From Lates calcarifer (Eukaryota > Chordata > Actinopteri > Centropomidae), in NCBI RefSeq assembly GCF_001640805.2, contig NC_066853.1, positions 21,971,742 through 22,035,741 on the forward strand: a stretch of DNA of 64,000 nt, written 5' to 3'. Position 1 is the first letter of the stretch. The number at the start of each line of letters is the position of its first letter. The position numbers and the translations under genes are program-made. The notes beneath the pieces are model-generated. The model worked only from the letters and a program-made list of their open reading frames with translations. It was not told where the DNA came from and searched no databases. Shown piece after piece: positions 36,190 to 47,319 of this stretch.

Positions 36190-38385
36190 TGAAATCAGTA
36201 GTTGAGATGGTAGACAGAAAATCAACCCCTGCAGCTCATTGTATATACACCACCACCTGTCTTTATGCCAGCACCTAGCCACAGCCCATTAAAGTGTTGG
36301 ACTAGAGGCCTTAGTAAGCTTGAATCTCATGTATAGTTTAAAATAAAGTTCTGCATGTTTCAACAATGCTTGAATACATTGCATGCTCTCATTTGGTCAG
36401 TGAAGGCCTTAAGGTGCATACTCTCTTTCACAAATGCCATAATTAGTTAAATGCTTGCATGCCATTTAATAAAATATTTTATATCAGGAAGCACTGCGTT
36501 GTTCATCTTATTAGTTAATCCTCCTTTAGATTGAAAATGTTCCTAATGAAATTGGATAGTTTGTATGAACCCTTTCTTAATAATTTTTTCTATCCACTTG
36601 CTGCCAAGAACTTCCAATTCAGGTTAATCTATTCTTCCCAATCTATCTATTAGTGCGTCGTCACTTTCCTTTTCATCTTCGCCCATTCATCACTTAATTG
36701 TGAGTCTGCCATCCACATGCCCTTAAACTGGTCATCATTCTGTTTAAGTGCAGATTTGGACCTTGTTCTCTGAGCCCAGCAGAAAAAGCTGTATCGTCAA
36801 CGCTTTTCTTTCTGTATCAGGGCCAGTAGGCTGCCGTCGAGCGTGAGGAGGATTCATGGCTTAATTTTCGATGTGGGCTAAGTGCCAGTGAGATAGAGGC
36901 ATTTTATTTAGTGAGTGAGGGAATACAAAGAAAATTAGATCAATTAAACTGAGAGATTTAACCGCTGCTGCCTCAGCTGTCAGCAAATGTGATGGATGAA
37001 GAGGCAGTGGGGAGAGGTAAAGAAATGGTAGGCTGACTTTAGTTTCCTTACACCTAACACCAGCAATAGCCAGAGGTGTGGTACGATGAGATAAGACTGT
37101 GACAGGACTCCTCGCTTTTGCAGGAATCAGACCTATGACCTGATGGTTACAGGACAATTTCTATGAGATTTTCTTTTACTCCACTTACTTTTCTGCACTT
37201 CTCACTTCATTCTGCAGCAGCCGTCCATCCATTCATACATCCATTTCTTTATTCACTCTGCGGTAAAGGCCTCTGTCTGGTAATTTTATCACTCCATTTA
37301 TTCTTATTCTTCTGCGCTGACTGCGGCCAAGTGGGTTGGCTCGCTCAGCTCTGCTTTATCAGCAGCGGACCATCTGTAAGACCTTCACTGTGGACAGAGG
37401 AGAGGAGAAAGTAGAGAGCAAAGAGATATGGATGATGGGGAGCACAGATGTATTGATACAATTGGATACACTATTACAAGATAGAGACCCCCTTTGTTCC
37501 AATCAAAGTTGCTTTTGCAGTGCCTGCCCTGAGAGAGCTTCCCAGAATTCAACATTTTTTTTTTTGTCTGTTTTTCAGTCTGACCTCGACTTTGAGAAGC
37601 ATATTTCAGTTGTTAAATCCAGTTTTCTCCAGTGAAGAACACTGTCCAAAATGAAAATCTCCCCATTGCTCTTTTTGGGGACTGCTGTAGCTTATATAAT
37701 GGTATTAGTCGTCTGTGTCCCATCTGCAACTTGCTCAAAATGTTGCTGCCTGAGTTTTCGTTTCAAGTTTTATCATTTGTTATAAAGGGTTGCAGTCAGC
37801 TGGCTCCACCTTTAAACCCTTCAATTTTCATCCACACATGAGGTCATCTGATGTAAAATGTGACAGGTCAGTGGTTGGGATCATGCCTTTGCCATTGCCA
37901 CTGTACATATTTATGTGTTATGACCTATGGTCATAACCAACACCAGTGCTGATGTGGACATGAGGGCTTGGTATCCGAAAAGAGATGGCTGTTGCTGACA
38001 TTTGGGCAACATTTTCTTTACTTCTTATCATGGAGCATTGTGGATGAGCTGAGTTAAATGGGTGAAATGACATGTATTTGTTTAAATGTATTTGAGATGG
38101 TCTATCTCAGTGCATTTGAACCACCACACTGTTCTGTACTGCATACAGTTAGCAGCTTTAAACGCAGGAGAAATTACAGCTGAGCACAAATTCAGTAAAA
38201 GGAAAAGGGAAAGAACAAAGAGTGTAGCAGTATCAGAACACTAAAGTGGACAAGAAGGAAACAAAGTGAACAAGAAAAGTGTGAGGAGCTGTGATTGTGT
38301 GACGAAAAGACAATCTTATTGAATTGTGTGCTTATGAAAAAGATTTTTTTGGACTGTATGAATGTATTTGCAGGCACGTATGCAC
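36190..38385. other. Non-coding stretch, nothing firm
   Basis: Around 37,120-37,160, GGAATCAGACCTATGACC followed by GGTTACAGGACAATTT resembles tRNA-derived or other fish repeat segments that carry a GGAATCGAACC word, but it is too short to classify. No gene is seen. Confidence 0.4.
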
Positions 38386-38390
38386 ATTTC

Positions 38391-38570
38391 TGTGTATGTG
38401 TGTGTGTGTGCCTGAGAAATTGTGTTTGTGTGTGTGTGTGTGTGATCAATCCCATGCTGTGAGCTCCTGCAGGTGTTGCTAGGAGGGTCTAATTAGCTGC
38501 TGGGTAACTGCTGTTAACTGTTGTGAAAGACCAGGACGACCACCTGATAACTGTTAGAATTACAACAGTA

Positions 38571-38601
<31 letters not shown>

Positions 38602-38602
38602 A
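38391..38602 (+). repeat. Cluster of (GT)n, (CA)n and (GA)n arrays
   Basis: Two interrupted GT arrays at 38,391-38,444, then a CA array running into a GA array at 38,570-38,602. Confidence 0.88.
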
Positions 38603-38882
38603 TTGCATTTTTCATACATTAAAGACTTGCAGCACTGAGTTTAAAGGCTCAACAAATGACCCATGTTAATTATTCTGCCTCTGATTATCAAGCAGTGCAG
38701 TCACGAGGATGTTGGCAGTTTGTGTGAGTCTGGAGTTCGGAAATTGAACAGGACTCATACATCAGAGCAGCAGCCATCTGTCTGGCGGGGGATGTTTGTT
38801 TTTAGACAAGAGTTTATTGGATTTTTATTGTTTTAATTTGGGAGCTGTTAAAGAGGGAGACAGGGGCGGGCATAGATATGTT

Positions 38883-38907
38883 TGTGTGTGTGTGTGTGTG
38901 TGTGTGT
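38883..38907 (+). repeat. (GT)12 microsatellite
   Basis: About 12 GT units. Confidence 0.92.
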
Positions 38908-38914
38908 TGTCGGC

Positions 38915-41900
38915 CATAATTCAAAAAAAGGTTGTTTTTACTGGTTTCCACAAGATTGGCTTAAACAAATGTTCTAATTAAGAAAACACAAATGATTATC
39001 TCGGTGTCTGTCATCATTTATGTTTAGTTTTGCAGGGATAGATAAACAGAGAATATTCACTAAATATACCAGTGGTGCTTTTTACAGTCTCTCTGTCACT
39101 GTATATGATGGTTCAGGGAAATGTTTGCCTGCTGCCCACCTTCTCACTCTCAGTAAGACAGAAATAGTTGATATTTTTCTCTAAAAATGTACTCATTAGG
39201 CAAAATGACAGCAGTGGTGCAGCAGCACTGGAGTGTCCAGTCACCTGTGATTGAGATGCTGTCGAGTCCAATTTGCCAAAATGAAACTGTAGTGTCACCA
39301 GGGGCCACTAATCATCTCTACCCATGTGAAGTGATAAATCCAAACATAAGTGCAGAGTACAATATTCCTATGTCTGGAGCTCTTCATCCCACCAGCCACT
39401 GCAAAAATGACATTAAAGCTGCGTCCCAATTCCACACTAACATTGTACAGTATGCGCTCTTTTCTCTCTCTGTTCTCTCTCTTCTTTCTCTGCTGCATAT
39501 ACAAGACATTACTGCATTAACAGGATAAACTGTGATGTTGTAAAGCTTCTGACAGTTCACGTCAGCAAAGATTTCATATTTAACTTTTGGTCACACTTAA
39601 GATGTCTTTGTCATCCTGCGAATGAACTACACACTGAATCCTGCTCAGAACAGTATGTAGTATGAAACTGGAGCTCTAAATGTGTGTGAAGGACGCAGTC
39701 TTCATAATGCCCAGCTCAACAAATGCCAAGCTGAGTTTTGTCAGTGATCACAGTACCTGTATGAGTTCATCTGTTTAAATATTTCTCATGTAAAGTTGAA
39801 ACCTACTGTTCCTGTTTACAGGTGGTCTTGCCTCTGCACTGTGTTTAACTTTTGCTAGATCAGTCTGCAGGAGTCAGACATCATTTGGAAATACCTTTTT
39901 ATGGTTTTACAGAGCTTGAGTTCAAAGAAGCACTTCTGTATGTTATTACGCTGAATCATTGCTCTTCGGTTCTTTGATGAAGTCCGGTGTGGGCTGCAGT
40001 GCGTAGGACGTTTGCCCTAATTAATATTTCAAACACAAGTTCAAGAGCCTTGGTATCACACTTTTTCAAACACTTGAATATTTTTATATGCAGTTGGGTA
40101 TGATTTCCATGTTGAACAATAATCTGTACTGAACCCTGTGAAATGTAGGAAAGCGTTTTAGAGTGAAGTTAGCTCTCTTTTCTAAATGTAACCCTCCCTT
40201 CCAACGTCTGACTCATCCTGACACACTGAACTTGACCCAGCTGGTGATCATGTATATTAAATCAAAAGATTAGAATTATCTGCAGGTAGTGGAGCTGCGT
40301 AGGTGAAGTCTATTACAGCCTGGGATTAACAGTGAGTGTGAATATTTTTTAACTTTGTTGGAGCAGTGTGAGGTGTGCCTCCGTACACCTCATCTTTGCC
40401 GCTAATTTTGATATGTTAAAGAAAAGGCCTGGCTTTCTCTCAGGGCCAAAAATGAAAGATGTCTGTATATAATATAATATAATATACTATGTATCTGGTT
40501 AAAGTTGCAAAGCTGGAAACTCATTCCTTTCTCTTTTGAATACAACTTTCATATTTTGCCTTGAGACAATTCTGTGTGTGTGTGTGTGTGTGTTTTACCA
40601 CTATATTCAAATTAAGTACCTTTAAATGCCACAACAGTGTGTAGACTTGACCCTCTCTCCATAACAAGCAGCTGTGTTTGTCACAGAGTGGGTGCACTCT
40701 GATCAGCAGCTGCTTGTTACCTTCCTTCATGTCAGCAGCATCTTCCACTTGCATTACTAGCAGAGGGGAAAACCCTAAAGCTTACTGGATCTGTATATGG
40801 CATAACAGGATCACCGCGCTGTGTGTGCTGGGTAAACCTGTATAACACTGGATAACATGTGTTGCATCATGCTACATCCTCCCCATTGGTGTTGCTGTGG
40901 CAATATGCAGAAGTGTGTCACTAATGACACTCGGGCTGAGGAGAGAACACACTACTGAGACTGTTTCCTACATACCAATGATAAAGTTAAAAAATAGATG
41001 TAGTGGTTCACTGCTGTGACACAGCCTGGTGCTGCATTGACTCCATGCATGTTGGTACCACATTAGGCTGCATGAATCAGTTAATATGAATCACTCAGCT
41101 GTATTCAGCTCTCCCCATGAGAGGCATGACAGTTAACCCCAGCTGAGTCAATTTAGCTGGTGACAAGGCGACAGTGTAGAATTGCATTTTGAACAGATTT
41201 ATCGGTGACAATGATTCATGAAAGCCCGTAGAGGTCCTTTTTAGGTGACCCAGCTCACCCTTTGGGAGCCAAATAAATTTAATCAAGTCTGAGTTTAGGT
41301 AGCATCATCTTAAAACATATCTAATAGCACTTGTTTTAGCACAGCTACATACAAACATTAACCTTTGTTATCAAGTTATCAAGCTGGTCATTTGTGTCTA
41401 ACATGGCCAAAAAACCTAAAAAAAACTGCTGTCTGAGGCACCAGAGCCTAAAATGATGGAGCTGTGGCCATAGTCAGAATTACAGGTCACATGAAATGAA
41501 ACATATTGAACTACTATTGGAAAATTGCACTATTACCCAACAGCTCAGCTGGAGAAGTACTCTAGTAAGAATGCTTAGAGGGCCAAAAACCAGAAAAAAT
41601 CCCGAAGTGCTTTTTGGGGGTATGCAGCTGTTGAGTAACTTTAATTGTAATGAATGGGGTGCCCTTTTAGAATACTGAATCCAGTTGAGCTGAGCTATAA
41701 CTTTGGTTCCACTGCAGGATTACATTGTATAACCTCAGTAGTAATTTACATTCATCCCATCTACCTTTTCTAGCATTTAGTATTAGGTAAATTAGTATTC
41801 AGCGAACACCTTGCAGTTGTCATATACATCCGTTTTGGAGTTCAAACACCTGTGTGTTACAGCGGAGCAGATAGATATTTTATTGTTAATTATTAAAAGA

Positions 41901-42290
41901 CTGAACCAGCAACATCTGCTGACATCTTACTGGTATTAAAATTCATATTAATGTGTCTTCTCATGCTGCATTGCAACAATATCGTATTTGTTCAAAACAG
42001 CTCCAGCCCATGGACAGATGCAGGCACTCATGCATGCATCCAATTTAGTTTTTACCATCCCCATTCTCAAGGCAGCCATAGCTAATCCCACCATTCCATT
42101 TTCTTGCTCAGGGGCACTTTAGCAGGATGGGCTGCCATACATGAGCACACAGCTGTGAATTGTTACCAAGAATTATAACCTTTAAGTTACATTGAACATA
42201 CACATGAACATATGAACCCATAAACAGCTGCTATACAGAATTTGGGACACAGCTTTTGTCCCCAGTTAATCTAATTTTGTCCCCAAAAGT
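38915..42290. other. Non-coding stretch with short arrays and one repeat-like fragment
   Basis: (ATAAT)n-like array at 40,466-40,487, (GT)10 at 40,573-40,593. At 42,100-42,135, TTCTTGCTCAGGGGCACTTT resembles a fish repeat word (CTTGCTCAAGGGCAC). No gene is seen. Confidence 0.45.
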
Positions 42291-42298
42291 AGCCTATG

Positions 42299-42330
42299 AC
42301 ACACACACATACACACACACACACACACAC
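42299..42330 (+). repeat. (CA)n microsatellite with one TA interruption
   Basis: About 15 CA units, interrupted once. Confidence 0.92.
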
Positions 42331-42650
42331 TGTATGCTTTTGGTCCAGTGGGACCGGCAGACTACAGATGACTCTTATGGAAACTGTAGTCTACAAGCCC
42401 CTACTGCACACATATGTACAGTATGGAAAAGGAGTAAGGGAGAGTAAACAGATGAATTATTCATACATCAGTTACTTTGTTTCCAAAAGAATATATATTT
42501 CTCATTTATTAACCAGTGACAAATGTGAACATTTTTTAGTAATGCCTTTAGCTCTGAGGGGGAGGAGTCACATGAGTTTACAAAGTGTTTGAACTGATGA
42601 TGCAGATTTAAAGAATATGTAAAATAAATTAATAAAAAAAACTAATGATG

Positions 42651-42673
42651 TTTTTTTTTTTTTTTTTTTTTTT
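42651..42673 (+). repeat. T23 homopolymer
   Basis: A run of 23 T. No retrotransposed gene body was recognised beside it. Confidence 0.9.
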
Positions 42674-43404
42674 GCTATTTTCCTTCCCTCTTGAAATATT
42701 AAAATATTCACATCCAGCTGTAGTAATTATGTACATTGCAGTAGTACTCTTATAATTCTGCCTCAAACCAGAAAGGCTGATTAAATGAGGGGACTTTGAC
42801 TACATGATGAATCTGCTGAGGAAGGACTATTCACAAGCGTGTGTATGTTTCCTGACGGATATGTGTGGGTGTGTTTATCTGTTCTGTGTGTGTTTGTGTG
42901 TGTGATGTGACCTGTAAGTGTGAGGGTGAGTGGTGCATGGAGGTATAACATCCTGATGAACACGACACCAGCTGAGAGACCACCTGCACTACACAAACCT
43001 ACCTGACCCGAGTCTCACATGCACACACAACACACACACTTAGACGTACTTGGGCAGATGGTGAAAGGTGGTGAGTAGTTGAGAGAAAAAAAAAAAACAA
43101 GACATGATGTGAAGACAATAGAGTTTAGGGACAACAAAAGATTTACATATTGTTTTGTTACAGGGTTACAACCTTATGCTCACTTTTTGCAACTTCCCAA
43201 GCCTGCAGAGAGTTTGTTTTCAAGACTTAAGGCGTTCATAGTCATTTTTTGTCTAGTCGTCTAGTGAAGCATTTATTAGTAGTTGTAATGTAACAACTGG
43301 TGACCATTAGTGCTAGCACTAACTGTGGCGGTTAGGAAGGGCATGACTGGTTGAACAATTAATCAGTTAACAAGTCCTCTGAGATTTACACTGTTTTATG
43401 TCTT

Positions 43405-43590
43405 TGCTAATATCAGTCTTGATTTTTGGACCACTAGTTGGACAAAAGAAGCAGTTAAATAAGACAAGAACTTTAGCTTCAGAAAGTAATGATGGTGTTT
43501 TTCACAATTTTTCTTACATTTTAGAGACAAAATGTTTGATCGAAAAAGTAATTGAGAGATGAAACCTAATTAATCATTAGAGCTGAGAGC
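43405..43590. mobile_element. hAT-like non-autonomous element fragment
   Basis: TTTTTGGACCACTAGTTGGA, then CAAAAGAAGCA, GATGGTGTTTTTCACAATTT and TTCTTACATTTTAGAGACAA, ending TAATTAATCATTAGAGCTGA. The order and spacing match a very abundant fish repeat whose inner part reads TTTTTCACTATTTTCTGAC and whose end reads TCGTTAGTTGCAGCCCTA. The canonical end has decayed and the far end is not visible, so no target duplication can be checked. Confidence 0.55.
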
Positions 43591-43999
43591 TATCATTTAT
43601 GTGGTTAATTACCTGTAGAATTACTAACCTGCACAGGGTCACACTTAACTGTGATGGCTCCAAGTTTACTTTTTATTACTCACCTAACACTCTACTTTCT
43701 TCGCTGGCATTAAGGATTGGGTGAGGAGTGTACAATGTTGTGTAATTAATCAGGAAACGAAAAAAAGCGCGGGGGGGGGTACGACTCTAGGGAGCTAAAA
43801 GCTAAGACTGAATTGGTTCACAGTAAGTTTCCATGTGACATAGCCTATCTAGCTCATGTTGTGACAGTAGTAGTAGGCTGGTTATTGCATCAGTACAGTT
43901 ATTATTCAGCGCTAGCAGTAGTAGCTGGCAGTTCATGTTGTTCTGGTACAGGAACACAGCTCCAGTTAACATTACAGTTTTATAAAGGATTTTTTTTTT

Positions 44000-44240
44000 T
44001 AGTCTCCTCCTCTCTGTACTCTCTTCTCCTGTACAAGGGCGAGTCCCCAGCGTTTCCTCTCAGAACGAATTTCTATCTCTGCAGTCTACTCTCTTCTATA
44101 TTGTGTTGTATCTCTTTTTCAGTCCCTTTTTCACTAACTTTAATCTAATTGTTTCTCCTGAGTGGTTGTGTTTTTCTCTCTCCTCATTCCTATCTCCCTC
44201 TCTCCCTCTGCCTTGCCCTCCCTCTAATGTTACATGCCAT
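44000..44240 (+). repeat. Polypyrimidine tract
   Basis: C+T-rich on the + strand. The neighbouring frames of 111 and 146 codons (43,813-44,589) arise largely from this composition. Confidence 0.5.
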
Positions 44241-44249
44241 TTCCCCAGA

Positions 44250-44960
44250 GTGCTGCTGTTTTGTGTCTCATTTACAAGCTGAAAGATTTATTACAGCTAT
44301 TTGTTCCCTTTACCACACACCCCTCACTCCCTCTGTCTATCTGTCCATCACTGTGACTCATACAGGCCTTTACAATTATTCATCTGCCTGTCTCTATACC
44401 TGTTTTTCTCAGACTTGTATGTTTGGTACCTGCAGTATTATTTCTGTTCTCATGATGCTTGACAACCCTTTCATTCCCTATTCTCCTCCTCCATCTCAGG
44501 CCTTTTCATCTCAGTGCCACCATCTGCTTTGGCATGAAAGTCTAAATAATAGATTCTTTCAAAAGGAAGCTACCACTGTCAGTCAGTGAAGGTGATCATT
44601 TTGACCCAGAGTTGCGGAGTTGTTATTTCATCTATTCTAGTTATTCTTAGTGAAATTCAGGAAATTTGCATCCTCTGCCCAGTGACAGGTGACAGCCTGC
44701 GGGGAGCCAGAGATGATTAAAGATGGTCATAGATCTAATCCTGGACTCTCAATAGTTCATAGGAAAATATAGGTAAGGCAGGGTTATTTAATGCAGTCCA
44801 CAGTTCCTCTGATTTTGCATTGTCAATCATGTTCAAAAATTTAAGAGCTCCATTTCAAAATGCGGATATTAAAAAAATCTTTTTTTGTCTGAACTCGTTT
44901 TACGTGTTCTGTTAAGGCTTTTCATCAGCTCAAAAATAATTAGAAATATATTTGACCCTA
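44250..44960. other. Non-coding stretch, nothing recognised
   Basis: No element or gene seen. Confidence 0.5.
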
Positions 44961-44968
44961 TTTTCCAG

Positions 44969-45114
44969 TCTTCCTCCATCACACGGCACTGAGCAATTCT
45001 GACCCAAAATCAATTCACTTCACTCTGGAGCTGCCTCCATCTCTCTTGCCTGACTGTGCAGCTTTCCATCACATTGATGTGAAGCCAGTAAAAGAACACT
45101 TCAAATATCCCAGA
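44969..45114 (+). other. Candidate 146-nt exon, unrecognised
   Basis: CCTATTTTCCAG precedes and CCCAGA/GTAAGTTTC follows, a good acceptor and a strong donor. One frame (starting two bases in) is open through all 48 codons and beyond, about 88 codons from the upstream TGA. The composition is not low-complexity; sample residues are HFTLELPPSLLPDC and IDVKPVKEHFKYPR. It has no ATG and I do not recognise the protein. It may be a chance open stretch, since nothing flanking it gives further coding evidence. Confidence 0.25.
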
Positions 45115-45224
45115 GTAAGTTTCAATCACCATATTAATTTCTCACTTTGCAAAGGGACATATTTACTCTCAACTCACAGCCTGAGCTATGAAACAGCTGA
45201 AGATAAATTCTGGTTCTGAATGGA

Positions 45225-45319
45225 TAAACAAATAAAAAAAAATTAAAAAAAAAAAAGAAGAAGAGCTGTACACCGTAGGATGAAATATTTAAGTACCAGG
45301 TAACCAGGGTCCAAGATAA

Positions 45320-45354
<35 letters not shown>
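45225..45354. repeat. Inverted A-run and T-run pair
   Basis: An interrupted A-rich run at 45,225-45,256 and a pure T29 run at 45,326-45,354 are separated by about 70 bases. Transcribed RNA could form an A-U hairpin. The homopolymer length may be unreliable. Confidence 0.85.
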
Positions 45355-45399
45355 GGTTAGATGCATTGCAGTTTCCCAACAGTGTCCCGAAAAGTGTTG

Positions 45400-46825
45400 T
45401 GACCTGGCAATGAGAGCGCATGGCTACATGTTTTTCGCTGCAAATCAGTACACAAACAAATCAGATCAGTCGCTTCTCATGGACATCCATTTTGGAAGAA
45501 CAAATCCTGTCTTGTGCATGGTAGCTGTCACTTTTCGTTTGTGTTCTCATGACAAAACATCATTTGGAGACCAGATAGACTCCTGGTGAAAGATCTGCTA
45601 ATCGGTGACTCCATTTTGCTGATCAAACACATAGTGTGCAAACCACAGTGATTTCAAGTTGTTTAGTGTGAGCAGTACAGCAGTCTGCTTACTTTGAAAG
45701 TCATGTAGTGTGTACATGGCTTAACAGGCATGGACAGGCGTCCTCCTTAGCTCCTGCCTTAGCCCCATATAAATCAATATTAATTCACATTGAAAGTCGA
45801 TATGTGACCTGCATGCCTCTGGACTCATTCTGGAGACACTCCATCGCTGGACAAATGCAGCTTTCCAATATGCTAACCATCATAATATTAAAGCCTCATT
45901 ACGCATGTTTCCCTGTTTGTCACAAGAGGCAACAACAGCAGATAATCTTGTTTAATATTCTGAGAGAGCAAATTAACTGATTTATTTTGTCTCTGTTGCA
46001 GTCAGTAATTAAAAATGATGGACATCTATAACTGTTACAATACTAGAGTCTCTCTGTTTTTGCCTTGTGTTTTGGAAACTGTCCAAAAACAGTTTTTTGA
46101 AGAAAGATTTTTGTCCTGTAACTATATATCATAGAAGTCCTATTAAAACAATAGTAGTTTGGCTACAAACAATTAATTAACACTGTACTGAAAGTGATGA
46201 AAATGAATTTACAAAGTCAGTGGTTCATGACAGAAACTGACAAACTGATGGAAGGTGGGAGACAGAGACAGGGGGGAAATGGAAGAAAGAGCAGAGAGAA
46301 ACAGAAAGAGACAAATGAGGAAATAATTAGTTATGAAATAATGTATTGTGGAGGCACCAACACTGTAGAGTGTGTTGCCTGTGTAAGCGTATTAGAGTCA
46401 GAATGTTCCTGAGCAAAGTGTTGAATGTACCTGACTGTGTGATGAAGTGTCTGGTATCAGCATGATAAATTTACTCCTTACATGATAAATCTGTCTGTTC
46501 CTCCTCCTCTCATACCACAGTACATCTGCCCTCTAATATCACACACATTCATACACAGCACAGTGATATTGTTATTCAAGTGGGGTTAAAATTCAAACCC
46601 ATCTGTCCTGGATAGTTTAGTAGAGAGTACTAAGTAGATCAGGTAAATTGCCACCCTCTAACTACACTAAATCTGTCACATTTTCTTAAATGTGTAGACT
46701 AAAACACTAGCAGATTAGACCACATTAACATCAGGTATGCTCAAAAATTGCAGTGGCCAGTAACTGAGGGTTGTTTACTTTTTGCTGTATTTGCTCCCCC
46801 AAAGTTGATGCACCAATAGCTGTGA
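45400..46825. other. Non-coding stretch, nothing recognised
   Basis: A purine-rich patch lies at 46,250-46,320 (GGGAGACAGAGACAGGG-like). No gene is seen. Confidence 0.5.
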
Positions 46826-46827
46826 TT

Positions 46828-46846
46828 AAAAAAAAAAAAAAAAAAA
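46828..46846 (+). repeat. A19 homopolymer abutting mariner copy B
   Basis: A run of about 19 A lies immediately beside the transposon end and replaces the expected terminal inverted repeat. Confidence 0.85.
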
Positions 46847-47300
46847 GATCAGAGACTGCGCCTATAACAAGCAAAAACCATACCTGACTTAAATCTGGCC
46901 ACTATCCCTTCCAAAGTAGTCACCTTGTGCAGTGATACACAGCTCTCAACGCTCCTGAAGCGTTTGAAACACTCCTTGGAATTCCTGTTCTACTGGTTTG
47001 GCCAAAACCCTGGTGTGTAAAAATGTGCTATGAGCAGGCACGTTGTCATGATGGATCACCCAGTTGCCATCACACCACAGCTCAGGTAGTTTACGCCTAA
47101 TGTCCTCCCTCAGATGCCCCAGAATGGTACAGTAGAACTCTGACAGTCTGAGCCTGGAGGACGAATTCACAGCGCACAATCCGACAAATGTCTCTTGGAG
47201 TCTGCAGGCTCTTCCACCCGCTGCTACAAAGACTGTTTGCTTTGTTCACTGGGTTGTACCAAACCAATGAAAGAGAAGAAAAGTGCAAACAGGCACAATA
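46847..47300 (-). mobile_element. Mariner-type transposase remnant, copy B
   Basis: On the - strand the sequence shows, in order, EFVLQAQTV (the family has EF.P.GQTV), a frameshift, EFYCTILGHLREDIRRK, PELW (47,075-47,086) and HHDNVPAH (HHDN at 47,042-47,053), the second catalytic Asp. After VLAKP it continues at once with EQEFQGVFQTLQER and, in another frame after a stop, CITAQGDYF (about 46,913-46,939), which is the C-terminal end of the family. The block normally between these, with the third catalytic Asp, is deleted. With at least two frame breaks, a stop and the deletion, it is an inactive pseudogene. The N-terminal DNA-binding half is not visible. Confidence 0.85.
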
Positions 47301-47319
47301 ACGTAACCTATCTCTCATG

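Noticed and set aside
44149..44589. 146-codon open frame on the + strand
   Set aside because: It begins in a C+T tract and continues as Ser/Cys/Leu-rich sequence without motif. Nothing supports it as a cysteine-rich secreted protein.
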